A DNA stretch of 59,250 nucleotides from Alphaproteobacteria bacterium (GTDB taxonomy: Bacteria; Pseudomonadota; Alphaproteobacteria; RF32; CAG-239), in assembly GCA_017939155.1 (NCBI GenBank), contig JAGAZZ010000049.1, positions 1-59,250 of the forward strand. Direction: 5' to 3'. The notes below the pieces were generated by a model. The model searched no databases. It was not told where the DNA came from and saw only the letters and a program-made list of their open reading frames with translations. Shown piece by piece: positions 18,155 to 27,106 of the stretch (the stretch's first letter is position 1; every line of letters begins with the position of its first letter). The translations under genes were made by a program, and so were the position numbers.

Positions 18155-19743
18155 CACCAACCTGCAAACCATATTCTCTAAAATTAAATCCCGTTTTTTT
18201 CAAAAACTGGTTTGCGCTTTACCTTTGGACATTGCTCTTTTTTGCCCCCTTTATCATAAATTTTTTATGGGGCAACCACGACTGGGGTTGGGTCAAAGAC
18301 GAAACGCCGCTCTTAAGCGGTGTCTTTGAGGGCAGATTTTCGCAGTTTATCCTCCAGACAATGCTGTTTTCTGGAAAAATCTTACCGGTTTTAACCCTTT
18401 GCATTGCTCTGTTGTTCTTTGCGCTTGCCGCACTTTTACTGCTTGATTTGTGGCAAATCCCGCAAAAAAGCATTTATATCATCACGCTTTCCCTCTTTTT
18501 AATCACTTCTCCCTATATCCTCTCCTGGCTTTATTTTGCTTTTATTATTCTAAGCAATCTCACTTGGCCGCTTGCCATCATCATCGCCTGCAAATTATTA
18601 AATCAAAACTCCTCACCCACAAATTTTTCCCTCTCTGTCATTTTATTTACATTAGCGCTTGGCGGCTACCCGCCGGTAATTAATATGGTCGGCGTCATTT
18701 TCTTTGCTACCGCTTTGATAAACTTATGTTTTGACAAGCTCTCCCCAACAACGATACTCAAAAAATACATACCACACGCTTTGAGCGCTGCACTTGCCGT
18801 TTTTTTCTTTCTTATCACCCAATATTTCTTAAAGAAATACGGTCTGCAAAATGACACTTACAACACAGCAAGCATTTCTTTTACCAACATCCCCGAAAAA
18901 CTCACCTTTTGTATTTCTTCCGCTATAAAACAATTCATCACGCCGACATCTTTTATCAGTAGTTTTTATAAATACACCACTTTAATAATCTTTCTTTCCG
19001 CCGCGGTTAAGCTTTTCCAAAACCTCCCGCGCGGTTTTTCTGCCAAACTGACATTTATTCTCCTGATGTCAGGAATGTTGCTTTCTTCCGTCATAACCGT
19101 TTTTCTTTCTGAAAACACCAGTTACGTCCTCTTTGAACCGCGTATAGAATTTTATGGTCTTTTATATATCTACTTTTTTTCGTTCGCCGTTCTTTTAAAA
19201 ACCACGGATAAACTAGCCAAAAACGTCGCTTTTTCAGCCCTTATCCTGCTTTTATGGTATAATTTCAGCACCCTTTCCGACGCCTCTAAAGTCTGGAAGT
19301 TCGGAATGTTCGCTGAAACCAATCTTGCCAACCGTTTTCTATCTCGCTTAGAACAAAACAAAAATTTCTCACCGGATTTCCCCCGTTACACTTTCATCCA
19401 AAGCGGCACTTTAAGTTTAAGACCAAAATATTATCACTCCCCCACCGCACAAAAAGCCGATTCGTATACCCTAACCGCGCCCTACATCCCCTGGCATCTC
19501 CCCACAAAAGCCTATCAATTCTACTACCCGACATCGTTCACCGCTATGGATTTTGATGTCTATTGGAGTTTTATCCCCTTTGGCGCCCCGCCGCACACAG
19601 CGGAATTTATCCGCTATATAAAAGAAAACGCCACTCCGTGGCCGCACCAAAACGCGATTTATATAGACCACTCACACATTATCCTAACCCTCTCACCGGA
19701 CGGTATTTGGCGCGCGTCACAATGGCTGGATAATAACTTTTAG
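18151..19743 (+). CDS. GtrII-like membrane glycosyltransferase, paralogue 3
   Basis: A 530-residue polytopic protein with FLWGNHDWGWVKDE, SGVFEGRFSQF, GGYPPV and SLRPKYYHSP, in the same order as paralogues 1 and 2. It starts inside the stop of the GtrB-like gene, so donor synthesis and this transferase are coupled. The C-terminal region after the last membrane segment may recognise the acceptor glycan (inference). Confidence 0.7.
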   Translation: MTPTCKPYSLKLNPVFFKNWFALYLWTLLFFAPFIINFLWGNHDWGWVKDETPLLSGVFEGRFSQFILQTMLFSGKILPVLTLCIALLFFALAALLLLDLWQIPQKSIYIITLSLFLITSPYILSWLYFAFIILSNLTWPLAIIIACKLLNQNSSPTNFSLSVILFTLALGGYPPVINMVGVIFFATALINLCFDKLSPTTILKKYIPHALSAALAVFFFLITQYFLKKYGLQNDTYNTASISFTNIPEKLTFCISSAIKQFITPTSFISSFYKYTTLIIFLSAAVKLFQNLPRGFSAKLTFILLMSGMLLSSVITVFLSENTSYVLFEPRIEFYGLLYIYFFSFAVLLKTTDKLAKNVAFSALILLLWYNFSTLSDASKVWKFGMFAETNLANRFLSRLEQNKNFSPDFPRYTFIQSGTLSLRPKYYHSPTAQKADSYTLTAPYIPWHLPTKAYQFYYPTSFTAMDFDVYWSFIPFGAPPHTAEFIRYIKENATPWPHQNAIYIDHSHIILTLSPDGIWRASQWLDNNF

Positions 19744-19770
19744 TTTTATCCTCATCAAGCGACAAATCTC

Positions 19771-19799
19771 TTGTCATCAATATCATTTTAGCTTACACT
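19771..19799 (+). promoter_or_regulatory. Promoter of recJ
   Basis: TTGTCA at 19771-19776 and TACACT at 19794-19799 are 17 bases apart, 22 bases before the recJ ATG. Confidence 0.6.
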
Positions 19800-19821
19800 C
19801 AAGAAATTGCTAGGAGAAAAA

Positions 19822-21594
19822 ATGGATAACCAAACAACCTCAAACCTGTCATTAGGACAAAACCTTTGGAACATCGCTGAAATTAACGAGCGATGTGCCG
19901 AATTATTATGCCAACAGGAAAACATCTCCGCCTCCTTAGCCAAACTTTTAATTTTGCGAAAAATACCCTCAAATGCCATTACCGGCTTTTTAAACCCCAA
20001 ATTAGCCACATTAACGCCTGACCCGTCTATCCTTAAAGATATGGACAAAGCAGCCGAACGGATAGCCGAAGCCGTAATTAATCACCAAAAAATTGCCATT
20101 ATCGGCGATTATGATGTTGACGGTGCCACGTCAACCTCGGTTATGCGCTTATTCTTAACCTATCTCGGCGTATCAACCGCCGTGCATATCCCCGAACGCG
20201 AAGAAGGCTACGGTCCGAGCGACCTCGCTTTTCAAGAATTTTCTGATTTTGGCGCTAATCTGGTTCTAACGGTAGACTGTGGCACATCCGCCTTTGAGGT
20301 TTTAAACCGAGCCGCCCAAAACTTTGACATTATCGTTATTGACCACCACGAAGCTGAAACCAAACTCCCTGACGTCTATGCCGTCGTTAATCCCAAACGG
20401 CTGGACCAAAGCGACGAACGTCCGGATTTAGCCTATATGGCCGCTGTCGGTGTTGTTTTTATGACCATCATCGCCGTTAACCGCGCTCTGCGTCAAAAAG
20501 GCTTTTACACTAAAGACCTCCCTGAGCCGAAGTTAATGCAATGGCTGGACCTTGTCGCCTTAGGCACAGTTTGTGATGTTGTGCCTTTGTTAGGCTTAAA
20601 TCGTGCTTTTGTCACGCAAGGCTTAAAAATTATGGCTGAACGCAAAAACCTCGGGCTAAAAACTTTAATAGACGCCGCAAACATCTCCGAAAAACCGGAC
20701 GCTTATCACTTAGGTTTCGTTTTAGGTCCGCGCATAAACGCTTGCGGGCGCGTCGGCAAAGCCTCCATCGGTAGCAGGCTTTTATGCTCCTCAAACCCGA
20801 TTGAGGCACTACATTTAGCCGAAGAAATGAACACTTATAATCAAGAACGCAAAGATATAGAATGTTTTGTGCTAGAAAAAGCCGTGGAAATGTTAGAAGG
20901 CTCGCCGCAAACTTACCCGATGGCTTTTGTTGCTTCCTCAGGTTGGCACCAAGGGGTTATAGGCATTGTCGCAGGAAGGCTGAAAGAACGCTACAATCTC
21001 CCTTCGTTCGTAATGAGCATTGAAGAAGATGAAGTCAAAGGCTCTGCCCGCTCAATAGAAGGAGTGGATTTAGGCGCTCTTATTATTGCCGCCAAAGAAA
21101 AAGGCGTCATCACCAAAGGCGGCGGGCACACCATGGCCGCAGGCTTTTCTTTAACCGAAGAGCAAATCCCCGCCTTTCGCCAATTCGCCGGTGAATATAT
21201 CGCCAAAAGCTTAAATAACACCAAGCCCTATCCGATATTAAATATAGACTTAAGCCTGAGCCTCTCCGCAGCAAACAACAACTTATGCGAAGAGCTTGAA
21301 CGCCTTAAGCCGTTCGGCACCGGCAATCCGGAACCGTTAATCCTTTTACGCGATGTTTATTTCCAAAAGCCATATATAATCGGCTCCGGACACATCAAAT
21401 GCGAATTAACCAACCTCTCGTCAAACGCGCGCCTGACCGCCATTGCTTTCAAAGCCGCCGACACCGAACTCGGCAATGAAATTTTAAGTCGTCACCACAA
21501 TTGTTATGACGTTGTTGGCAATTTACGTTTTAACCGATGGAATAACAGCACCTCGCTGCAATTCATCATTACTGATATAAAGAGGACACAATGA
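19822..21594 (+). CDS. recJ: Single-stranded-DNA-specific exonuclease RecJ
   Basis: A 590-residue 5'-3' exonuclease of the DHH family used in RecF-pathway recombination and mismatch repair. DHH motifs are intact: IGDYDVDGATS (about 94-104), the VTVDCGTS region, VIDHHE, and GGGHTMAAGF in DHHA1. A C-terminal OB-like domain follows. The ATG at 19822 after TAGGAGAAAA is preferred over a TTG 15 bases upstream. It overlaps the DUF502 gene by 4 bases. Confidence 0.95.
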   Translation: MDNQTTSNLSLGQNLWNIAEINERCAELLCQQENISASLAKLLILRKIPSNAITGFLNPKLATLTPDPSILKDMDKAAERIAEAVINHQKIAIIGDYDVDGATSTSVMRLFLTYLGVSTAVHIPEREEGYGPSDLAFQEFSDFGANLVLTVDCGTSAFEVLNRAAQNFDIIVIDHHEAETKLPDVYAVVNPKRLDQSDERPDLAYMAAVGVVFMTIIAVNRALRQKGFYTKDLPEPKLMQWLDLVALGTVCDVVPLLGLNRAFVTQGLKIMAERKNLGLKTLIDAANISEKPDAYHLGFVLGPRINACGRVGKASIGSRLLCSSNPIEALHLAEEMNTYNQERKDIECFVLEKAVEMLEGSPQTYPMAFVASSGWHQGVIGIVAGRLKERYNLPSFVMSIEEDEVKGSARSIEGVDLGALIIAAKEKGVITKGGGHTMAAGFSLTEEQIPAFRQFAGEYIAKSLNNTKPYPILNIDLSLSLSAANNNLCEELERLKPFGTGNPEPLILLRDVYFQKPYIIGSGHIKCELTNLSSNARLTAIAFKAADTELGNEILSRHHNCYDVVGNLRFNRWNNSTSLQFIITDIKRTQ

Positions 21595-22265
21595 AAACAA
21601 AAAAAACAGAGAAAAAAACCAGTTTTTTCGGTTACGTCATCTCGAAATTAAAAACTTATCTCTTCACCGGAATCTTGGTCACAGCCCCCGTCACCATCAC
21701 CTTTTATATGGCCTACGAGCTGTTTTTATGGATAGATAAATGGAGCCGCTCGCTCATTCCGCCGCAATTTGCCGCCAAAGATTTTATTCCCTATATCCCC
21801 GGTATCGGTGTTATCGTTTTAATCGCCGGTCTTATCTTAATCGGAATGTTCACCACCGGTTTTATCGGCAAATTCTTCGTCCGTCTAGGAGATTTTATCG
21901 TTTCAAAAATGCCCTTAATTTCAAGCATTTATTCTTTATTAAAGCAGTTGTTTGAAACAATATTTTCCCCAAAATCGCAATCTTTCAAAGAAGCCGTCCT
22001 TATTGAATACCCGAGGAAAGGGCTTTGGGTCATAGCTTTTTTAGCCGGACCCGTAACCAACGAACTCTCTGAAAAAATTAAGAACAATGATATGTTAAGC
22101 GTTTTCGTCCCCACCACGCCAAACCCCACTTCCGGCTTTCTTATTCTTGTTGAAAAAAAAGATATAATTAAGCTTGATATGAGCGTGGAAGATGCGCTGA
22201 AATATGTCGTTTCCTGCGGAATTGTTATGCCCGAAGAAGAAAAGCAAAAACATCTCAAAAAATAA
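21591..22265 (+). CDS. DUF502 family inner-membrane protein
   Basis: A 224-residue protein with two membrane segments (about 20-45 and 65-95). The LKTYLFTGILVTAPVTITFYM start and the GKFFVRLGDFIVSKMPLISSIYSLLKQL block are typical of DUF502, an inner-membrane family of unknown function. It is co-translated with recJ through an ATGA overlap. Confidence 0.87.
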   Translation: MKTKKTEKKTSFFGYVISKLKTYLFTGILVTAPVTITFYMAYELFLWIDKWSRSLIPPQFAAKDFIPYIPGIGVIVLIAGLILIGMFTTGFIGKFFVRLGDFIVSKMPLISSIYSLLKQLFETIFSPKSQSFKEAVLIEYPRKGLWVIAFLAGPVTNELSEKIKNNDMLSVFVPTTPNPTSGFLILVEKKDIIKLDMSVEDALKYVVSCGIVMPEEEKQKHLKK

Positions 22266-22294
22266 TTGACAACACAATAAAAACGCCGTTTAAT
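22266..22294 (+). promoter_or_regulatory. Promoter of metK
   Basis: A consensus TTGACA (22266-22271) is followed by TTTAAT (22289-22294) after 17 bases, beginning immediately after the DUF502 stop codon. Confidence 0.7.
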
Positions 22295-22301
22295 AATCTT
22301 G

Positions 22302-22366
22302 AAGCAAAAATTGCTTTGTGTGGATTTAACCAAACTTGTCCGACACCCGATAGGACTAAATATGGA
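22302..22366 (+). promoter_or_regulatory. SAM-II/SAM-V-like riboswitch candidate
   Basis: The metK leader holds GATTTAACC at 22323-22331. From memory this is the same as the conserved loop segment of the SAM-II riboswitch. It is flanked by GTGT/ACAC (22318-22321 with 22343-22346) as P1. The loop GTCC (22338-22341) can pair with GGAC (22353-22356) as a pseudoknot, followed by CTAAA as in the family. A separate AAGCAA/TTGCTT hairpin precedes it. The structure ends at the TGGAG ribosome binding site, which suggests translational control by S-adenosylmethionine. Confidence 0.6.
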
Positions 22367-22374
22367 GAACTTTT

Positions 22375-23409
22375 ATGAATAGAACTGCTGAATATGTGTC
22401 TTTAGGACACCCTGATAAAATTGCCGATTATATTTCCTCAGCCCTCTTAGACGACTGCCTCAAACAAGACAAAGCCGTCCGCTATGCCGTTGAAGTAATG
22501 GTAAAAAACAATAACATTATCCTAGGCGGAGAAGTAACGGGAAACATTAAACTTAATCACCTGCGCGCCATCATCAAAAAAGCGCTGCGTCAAATCGGCT
22601 ATGACGAAAAATATAACGCTATTTGGCAAAACAACGCCATTGACATTAATAATCTGAAAATAACCAACCTCATCAGTGCCCAATCACCTGAAATCAGCCA
22701 AGGTGTCAACGCAAACGGCTGGGGTGACCAAGGCGTTTTTGTAGGCTATGCCGAAAAAGGCGACGGACTGATTAATCGTGAGTTATTCTTAGCAAAAAAA
22801 TTAAACAACGCATTATATGCCAAAGCCCTGCAATCGCAAAATCTCGGGCTTGACATCAAAACTCAAATCACGCTTGATGAAAATAATAAAATAAAAACCG
22901 CCATCGCCGCTATCCCAATGTTAAAAAACGAAGATTTGCGCGCTTTTATCATCGAAACTTTAGGACAAACGCCCGAAAATCTTATCATTAACGGCACCGG
23001 CGCTTATACTTGCCACTCTTCAATAGCGGATTGCGGTATCACCGGCAGAAAACTCGCCTGTGATTTTTATTCCACCGCCTGCCCTGTCGGCGGCGGCTCT
23101 CCATGGACGAAAGACCCGAGCAAAGCAGACCTAACGCTAAATCTCTTTGCCCGCAAATTAGCCATTGATTATCTCAAAGATAATGACAAATGCTTTGTAT
23201 ACCTCTCCTCGTGTATCGGCAAATCCGAGCTTCCGAGCGCTGTCATCAAAACCATCAAAAACGGTATTGAAACCACAACCGACATTTGCCCGGACTGTTG
23301 CCCCAAAACGCTGATTGAAAGCTTAAAGCTCAATCGTCCGATATATAAAAAGCTTTGCCAAACCGGCTTAATGAGTTATTTCAACTCCAAAGGGAAACCG
23401 GCTTTTTAA
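22375..23409 (+). CDS. metK: Short divergent S-adenosylmethionine synthetase
   Basis: A 344-residue enzyme that would make S-adenosylmethionine from ATP and methionine. Recognisable family blocks are GHPDKIAD (11-18), DQG (118-120) with VGYAEKGD, the GGG motif in CPVGGGSPW, and KDPSKAD. Typical bacterial MetK is about 385-400 residues and begins with a phenylalanine-serine-rich segment before GHPDK. This version is shorter and clearly divergent. The riboswitch candidate in its leader supports the assignment. Confidence 0.85.
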   Translation: MNRTAEYVSLGHPDKIADYISSALLDDCLKQDKAVRYAVEVMVKNNNIILGGEVTGNIKLNHLRAIIKKALRQIGYDEKYNAIWQNNAIDINNLKITNLISAQSPEISQGVNANGWGDQGVFVGYAEKGDGLINRELFLAKKLNNALYAKALQSQNLGLDIKTQITLDENNKIKTAIAAIPMLKNEDLRAFIIETLGQTPENLIINGTGAYTCHSSIADCGITGRKLACDFYSTACPVGGGSPWTKDPSKADLTLNLFARKLAIDYLKDNDKCFVYLSSCIGKSELPSAVIKTIKNGIETTTDICPDCCPKTLIESLKLNRPIYKKLCQTGLMSYFNSKGKPAF

Positions 23410-23416
23410 CTATACT

Positions 23417-23448
23417 AAAAGAGCGCCCCAACCGGAGCGCTCTTTTTT
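23417..23448. terminator. Bidirectional terminator between metK and flotillin genes
   Basis: AAGAGCGC pairs with GCGCTCTT and is followed by a T-run. It suits both the plus-strand metK and the minus-strand gene ending at 23463. Confidence 0.8.
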
Positions 23449-23462
23449 AATAGAAATAAGTT

Positions 23463-24929
23463 TTACTTCTCATCTGTTGACGGCAAAACCTTTTTTAACA
23501 GTTTTTGCCCTTGCTCGGTTCCGGCAAATGCCTCCAGCATTCCGCCCAGAGCCTGTCCGCCTTTGGCGCTAAACAAATCCATCACAGAGTTAACACCTTC
23601 GGCAACATTCCCGCCGGCATTGGCAATAACCTTAATCTCAGCATTACCGAGATTCTTAGCCTGTTCGATACCGACAGCCTGTGCAGCCTCAACCTTCTTA
23701 ATCTCAATAAGATAGGTCTGATAGCCTTCGTTTTCGCCAATTTCTTTAGCAAGCGTAATTTGCGGTTGAACTTCAGCAAGACCGGCTTTTTCTTTAGCAA
23801 TAGCCTCAGCCTCACCTTTGGCTTGGATACCGGCAGCCTCGTTCTTGGCAGCAACCAAATGAGCCTCAGACTCTTTGGTCTTCTTCACATACTCAGCCTG
23901 AGCCGTATGCTCTGCTTCGGTTTTGCGGCGTTCAGCCACCAATACTTGAGCATCGGCCTTGATGGTTTCGCTTTCCTTGTCAGCATTAGCATCAATGACA
24001 ACTTTTTCCTTGTCAATCTCTGCCTGACGCACAGTCTTGACTTTGATAACTTCCATTTGTTTTTCCTGAGTTATCTTCGCCTGTTCCTGCACTTCCTGCT
24101 TAGACTTTTCATCGGCAATACCGACAGCCTTTTCGCGCTCAGCTTTACGTTTACCGACAGCCTCTTCTTTTTCCTGACGGCGAACTTCAACGGCCTGCTC
24201 TGCCTCAAGTTCGGCTGTTTCAGCTTCCTGCTTGTTTTTGGCAACTTCCTTGCGGCTTTCCATGTCAATGGCTGATTTTTTCTTCTCCATAATATTAGAG
24301 ATGACTTTTTCACCCTCTTTATCACGAATATCCATCAGCTCGACACTCTTAACCGGCACAATACCCCATTCTTTAAGGTTAGCCGAAACCTCTTCGGTAA
24401 ACTGCGCTCCGTAAACCGAACGTTTGGTCATAATCTCATCCAAAATATCCTGCGCAAGAATTGTACGCACCGCGCCTTGCACAATCTTTGTCAGATGATT
24501 TTCCAATGTCCTGTTATCCTCAATACGCGAAGCAGCCTGACGATAATCGGCAATACGGAAGAACGCAGTCACATCCACCACAAATGGTAGTTTGTCCTTG
24601 TCGTATGCTTCATACTCATCCAAATCAACCGAGAAGTTGTGCAAAGGCAGAATCTGTACTTCCACACCCCAAATCGGCACCCATGCCGGAATATGGTAAT
24701 ACACATTTCCTGACGACTCATCAGTATGAGAAACAGCGCCTGAATCAGCAGCAGAAACAACCGGTTTAACGTTTCCGTAAATCTCGGTTACTTTTCCGCG
24801 CCGCACAACGTGCACTTCAGAGGGTTTGACTACGCGGCGCAAAGAAAGTATCCAACGGATAATCCCCAGCACCACAACAACGATTAACACAACACCTGCC
24901 CATGGCAGATAATTCAAAACTTGTTCCAT
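23463..24929 (-). CDS. Flotillin-like SPFH-domain protein
   Basis: A 488-residue protein with one N-terminal membrane segment (about 9-28), an SPFH/Band 7 domain (about 35-215), and a long Glu/Ala/Lys-rich coiled coil (about 215-420), ending in a small Gly-containing tail. This is the YqiK/flotillin layout, forming oligomeric scaffolds at the inner membrane. No NfeD-type partner gene is adjacent. It has its own promoter at 24974-25001. Confidence 0.87.
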   Translation of the reverse strand: MEQVLNYLPWAGVVLIVVVVLGIIRWILSLRRVVKPSEVHVVRRGKVTEIYGNVKPVVSAADSGAVSHTDESSGNVYYHIPAWVPIWGVEVQILPLHNFSVDLDEYEAYDKDKLPFVVDVTAFFRIADYRQAASRIEDNRTLENHLTKIVQGAVRTILAQDILDEIMTKRSVYGAQFTEEVSANLKEWGIVPVKSVELMDIRDKEGEKVISNIMEKKKSAIDMESRKEVAKNKQEAETAELEAEQAVEVRRQEKEEAVGKRKAEREKAVGIADEKSKQEVQEQAKITQEKQMEVIKVKTVRQAEIDKEKVVIDANADKESETIKADAQVLVAERRKTEAEHTAQAEYVKKTKESEAHLVAAKNEAAGIQAKGEAEAIAKEKAGLAEVQPQITLAKEIGENEGYQTYLIEIKKVEAAQAVGIEQAKNLGNAEIKVIANAGGNVAEGVNSVMDLFSAKGGQALGGMLEAFAGTEQGQKLLKKVLPSTDEK

Positions 24930-24973
24930 AAAACATAAAAATTTAAAGTGAATAAAAATTAAATATCAAACCC

Positions 24974-25001
24974 ACTATAAACAGTCATTCTATTTTGTCA
25001 A
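24974..25001 (-). promoter_or_regulatory. Promoter of the flotillin-like gene
   Basis: On the minus strand TTGACA (25001-24996) and TATAGT (24979-24974) have a 16-base spacer. A second TTGACA lies 12 bases further upstream. Confidence 0.65.
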
Positions 25002-25054
25002 CACGTTTGTCAAAAAAAAGTTTATAAAAAAAATCATTTTTTCCCCTTTTGCTA

Positions 25055-25083
25055 TTGCTTCACGAAAATTCACTCCCTATATA
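25055..25083 (+). promoter_or_regulatory. dnaK promoter, possibly heat-shock type
   Basis: TTGCTT (25055-25060) and TATATA (25078-25083) are 17 bases apart. The CCC directly before the -10 gives CCCTATAT, the form expected for an alphaproteobacterial RpoH -10, while the -35 is a weak match to CTTGAAA. Confidence 0.5.
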
Positions 25084-25126
25084 AACAAACAGAAAAGTTT
25101 TATAACGTAAAAAAGGATTTATTAAA

Positions 25127-27043
25127 ATGAGCAACAAAGTATTAGGTATTGACCTTGGGACAACAAACTCCTGCTTCGCCATTATGGAAGGCGGCGAGCC
25201 CAAAGTTCTTGAAAACTCCGAAGGTGCTAGAACAACCCCTTCAATGGTCGCTTTCACCGACACGGACCGTTTGGTCGGTTATCCGGCAAAACGTCAGGCC
25301 GTAACCAATCCGGAAAACACCTTATTCGCCATCAAGCGTTTAATCGGTCGTCGTTTTGATTCTGCAGAAGTTGAAAAGGATAAAAACCTCGTTCCGTTCA
25401 AAATCGTCCCCGGAGATAATGGCGACGCTTGGGTTGAGGTTAAAGGTACCAAATATGCTCCGTCCCAAATCTCGGCGATTGTTTTGCAAAAAATCAAAGA
25501 CTTTGCCGAAAGTTATTTAGGTGAAAAGATTGAAAAAGCCGTTATCACCGTTCCGGCATACTTTAACGACTCTCAACGTCAGGCCACCAAAGACGCCGGC
25601 AAAATCGCAGGTCTTGAAGTATTGCGTATTATTAACGAGCCGACAGCCGCTGCTCTTGCCTATGGTATGGATAAAAAAGCAACCGGTACGATTGCTGTGT
25701 ATGACCTTGGCGGTGGTACGTTTGATATTTCTATTCTTGAAATCGGTGATGGTGTATTTGAAGTTAAATCCACCAATGGTGATACATTCTTAGGTGGTGA
25801 AGACTTTGACCAACGCTTGGTAAACTACTTGGCAGATGAATTCAAAAAAGAAAACAATATTGACCTTAAAGCTGACCGTTTAGCCCTGCAACGCTTAAAA
25901 GAAGCTGCTGAAAAAGCCAAGATTGAACTTTCTTCAGCCACACAAACTGAAATCAACCTGCCGTTTATTACCGCTGATATGAGCACCGGCACACCGATTC
26001 CGAAGCACTTAAACATCAAATTAACTCGTGCTAAATTAGAATCAATCGTTGAAGATTTGATTGAGCGCACAGTAGAACCTTGCAAAAAAGCTATGGCTGA
26101 CGCCGGAGTCACCCCTTCAGACATCAGCGAAGTCATCCTTGTTGGCGGTATGACCCGTATGCCGAAAGTTCAGGAAAAAGTTAAAGAAATCTTCGGCAAA
26201 GAACCGCACAAAGGCGTTAACCCGGATGAAGTTGTTGCCGTCGGTGCTGCAATTCAGGGCGGTGTTTTGATGGGTGAAGTTAAAGACGTGTTGTTGCTTG
26301 ACGTTACCCCGTTATCATTGGGTATTGAAACATTAGGCGGCGTGTTCACACGTTTGATTGACCGTAACACCACCATCCCGACCCGCAAATCTCAAGTTTT
26401 CTCAACTGCGGAAGACGGGCAGACAGCCGTTACAATTCGTGTTTTCCAAGGTGAACGTGAAATTGCCGCACACAACAAACTGTTAGGTCAGTTTGACCTT
26501 GTAGGTATCCCGCCGGCACCGCGCGGTATGCCGCAAATTGAAGTAACCTTTGATATTGACGCCAACGGTATTGTAAACGTTTCGGCAAAAGACAAAGCCA
26601 CCAACAAAGAGCAAGCAATTCGTATTCAGGCTTCCGGCGGTTTGTCTGACGCTGATATTGAAAAGATGGTTAAAGACGCCGAAGCTAATGCCGAAGCCGA
26701 TAAAAAGAAGAAAGAACTTGTTGAAGCCAAGAATCAGGCTGAAGGTTTAATCCACACCACGGAAAAGACCTTAAAAGAAAACTCTGACAAGGTTTCTTCT
26801 GCCGACAAAGACGCAATTGAATCTGCCATCACCGCTCTTAAAGGTGTTATGGAAGGTGAAGACGCCGCAGCTATCAAAGAAAAAACCGATGCTTTAATGC
26901 AGGCTTCAATGAAGTTGGGCGAAGCAATGTATAAAGCCCAAGGAGCCGCTGCCGGCGCACAAGGTGCCGAACAGGGCGCTCCCGAAGCAGAACCGAAAAA
27001 AGACGACAACGTTGTTGACGCCGACTTTGAAGAAGTTAAATAA
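25127..27043 (+). CDS. dnaK: Chaperone DnaK (Hsp70)
   Basis: A 638-residue Hsp70 with an intact ATPase domain ([10 protein letters not shown] at the start, then [13 protein letters not shown] and the [11 protein letters not shown] phosphate-binding block). The substrate-binding domain has [14 protein letters not shown], and the helical lid ends in a Gly/Ala-rich tail with the [12 protein letters not shown] end typical of bacterial DnaK. DnaJ is not in the window. The ATG follows AAAAAGGATTT. Confidence 0.98.
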   Translation: MSNKVLGIDLGTTNSCFAIMEGGEPKVLENSEGARTTPSMVAFTDTDRLVGYPAKRQAVTNPENTLFAIKRLIGRRFDSAEVEKDKNLVPFKIVPGDNGDAWVEVKGTKYAPSQISAIVLQKIKDFAESYLGEKIEKAVITVPAYFNDSQRQATKDAGKIAGLEVLRIINEPTAAALAYGMDKKATGTIAVYDLGGGTFDISILEIGDGVFEVKSTNGDTFLGGEDFDQRLVNYLADEFKKENNIDLKADRLALQRLKEAAEKAKIELSSATQTEINLPFITADMSTGTPIPKHLNIKLTRAKLESIVEDLIERTVEPCKKAMADAGVTPSDISEVILVGGMTRMPKVQEKVKEIFGKEPHKGVNPDEVVAVGAAIQGGVLMGEVKDVLLLDVTPLSLGIETLGGVFTRLIDRNTTIPTRKSQVFSTAEDGQTAVTIRVFQGEREIAAHNKLLGQFDLVGIPPAPRGMPQIEVTFDIDANGIVNVSAKDKATNKEQAIRIQASGGLSDADIEKMVKDAEANAEADKKKKELVEAKNQAEGLIHTTEKTLKENSDKVSSADKDAIESAITALKGVMEGEDAAAIKEKTDALMQASMKLGEAMYKAQGAAAGAQGAEQGAPEAEPKKDDNVVDADFEEVK

Positions 27044-27058
27044 CAATTCTTCAACCTC

Positions 27059-27090
27059 AAAGCCCCGCTTAAATCAAGCGGGGCTTTTTT
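27059..27090 (+). terminator. Terminator of dnaK
   Basis: AAAGCCCCGCTT pairs with AAGCGGGGCTTT around AAATC and is followed by a T-run. It also faces the convergent gene ending at 27107. Confidence 0.9.
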
Positions 27091-27106
27091 AATACATACT
27101 ATCAAA

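Noticed and set aside
23505..24275. 256-codon open frame antisense to the flotillin-like gene
   Set aside because: It is a shadow of the Glu/Ala/Lys-rich coiled coil on the other strand. It has no ribosome binding site and a biased Leu/Ser/Phe composition.
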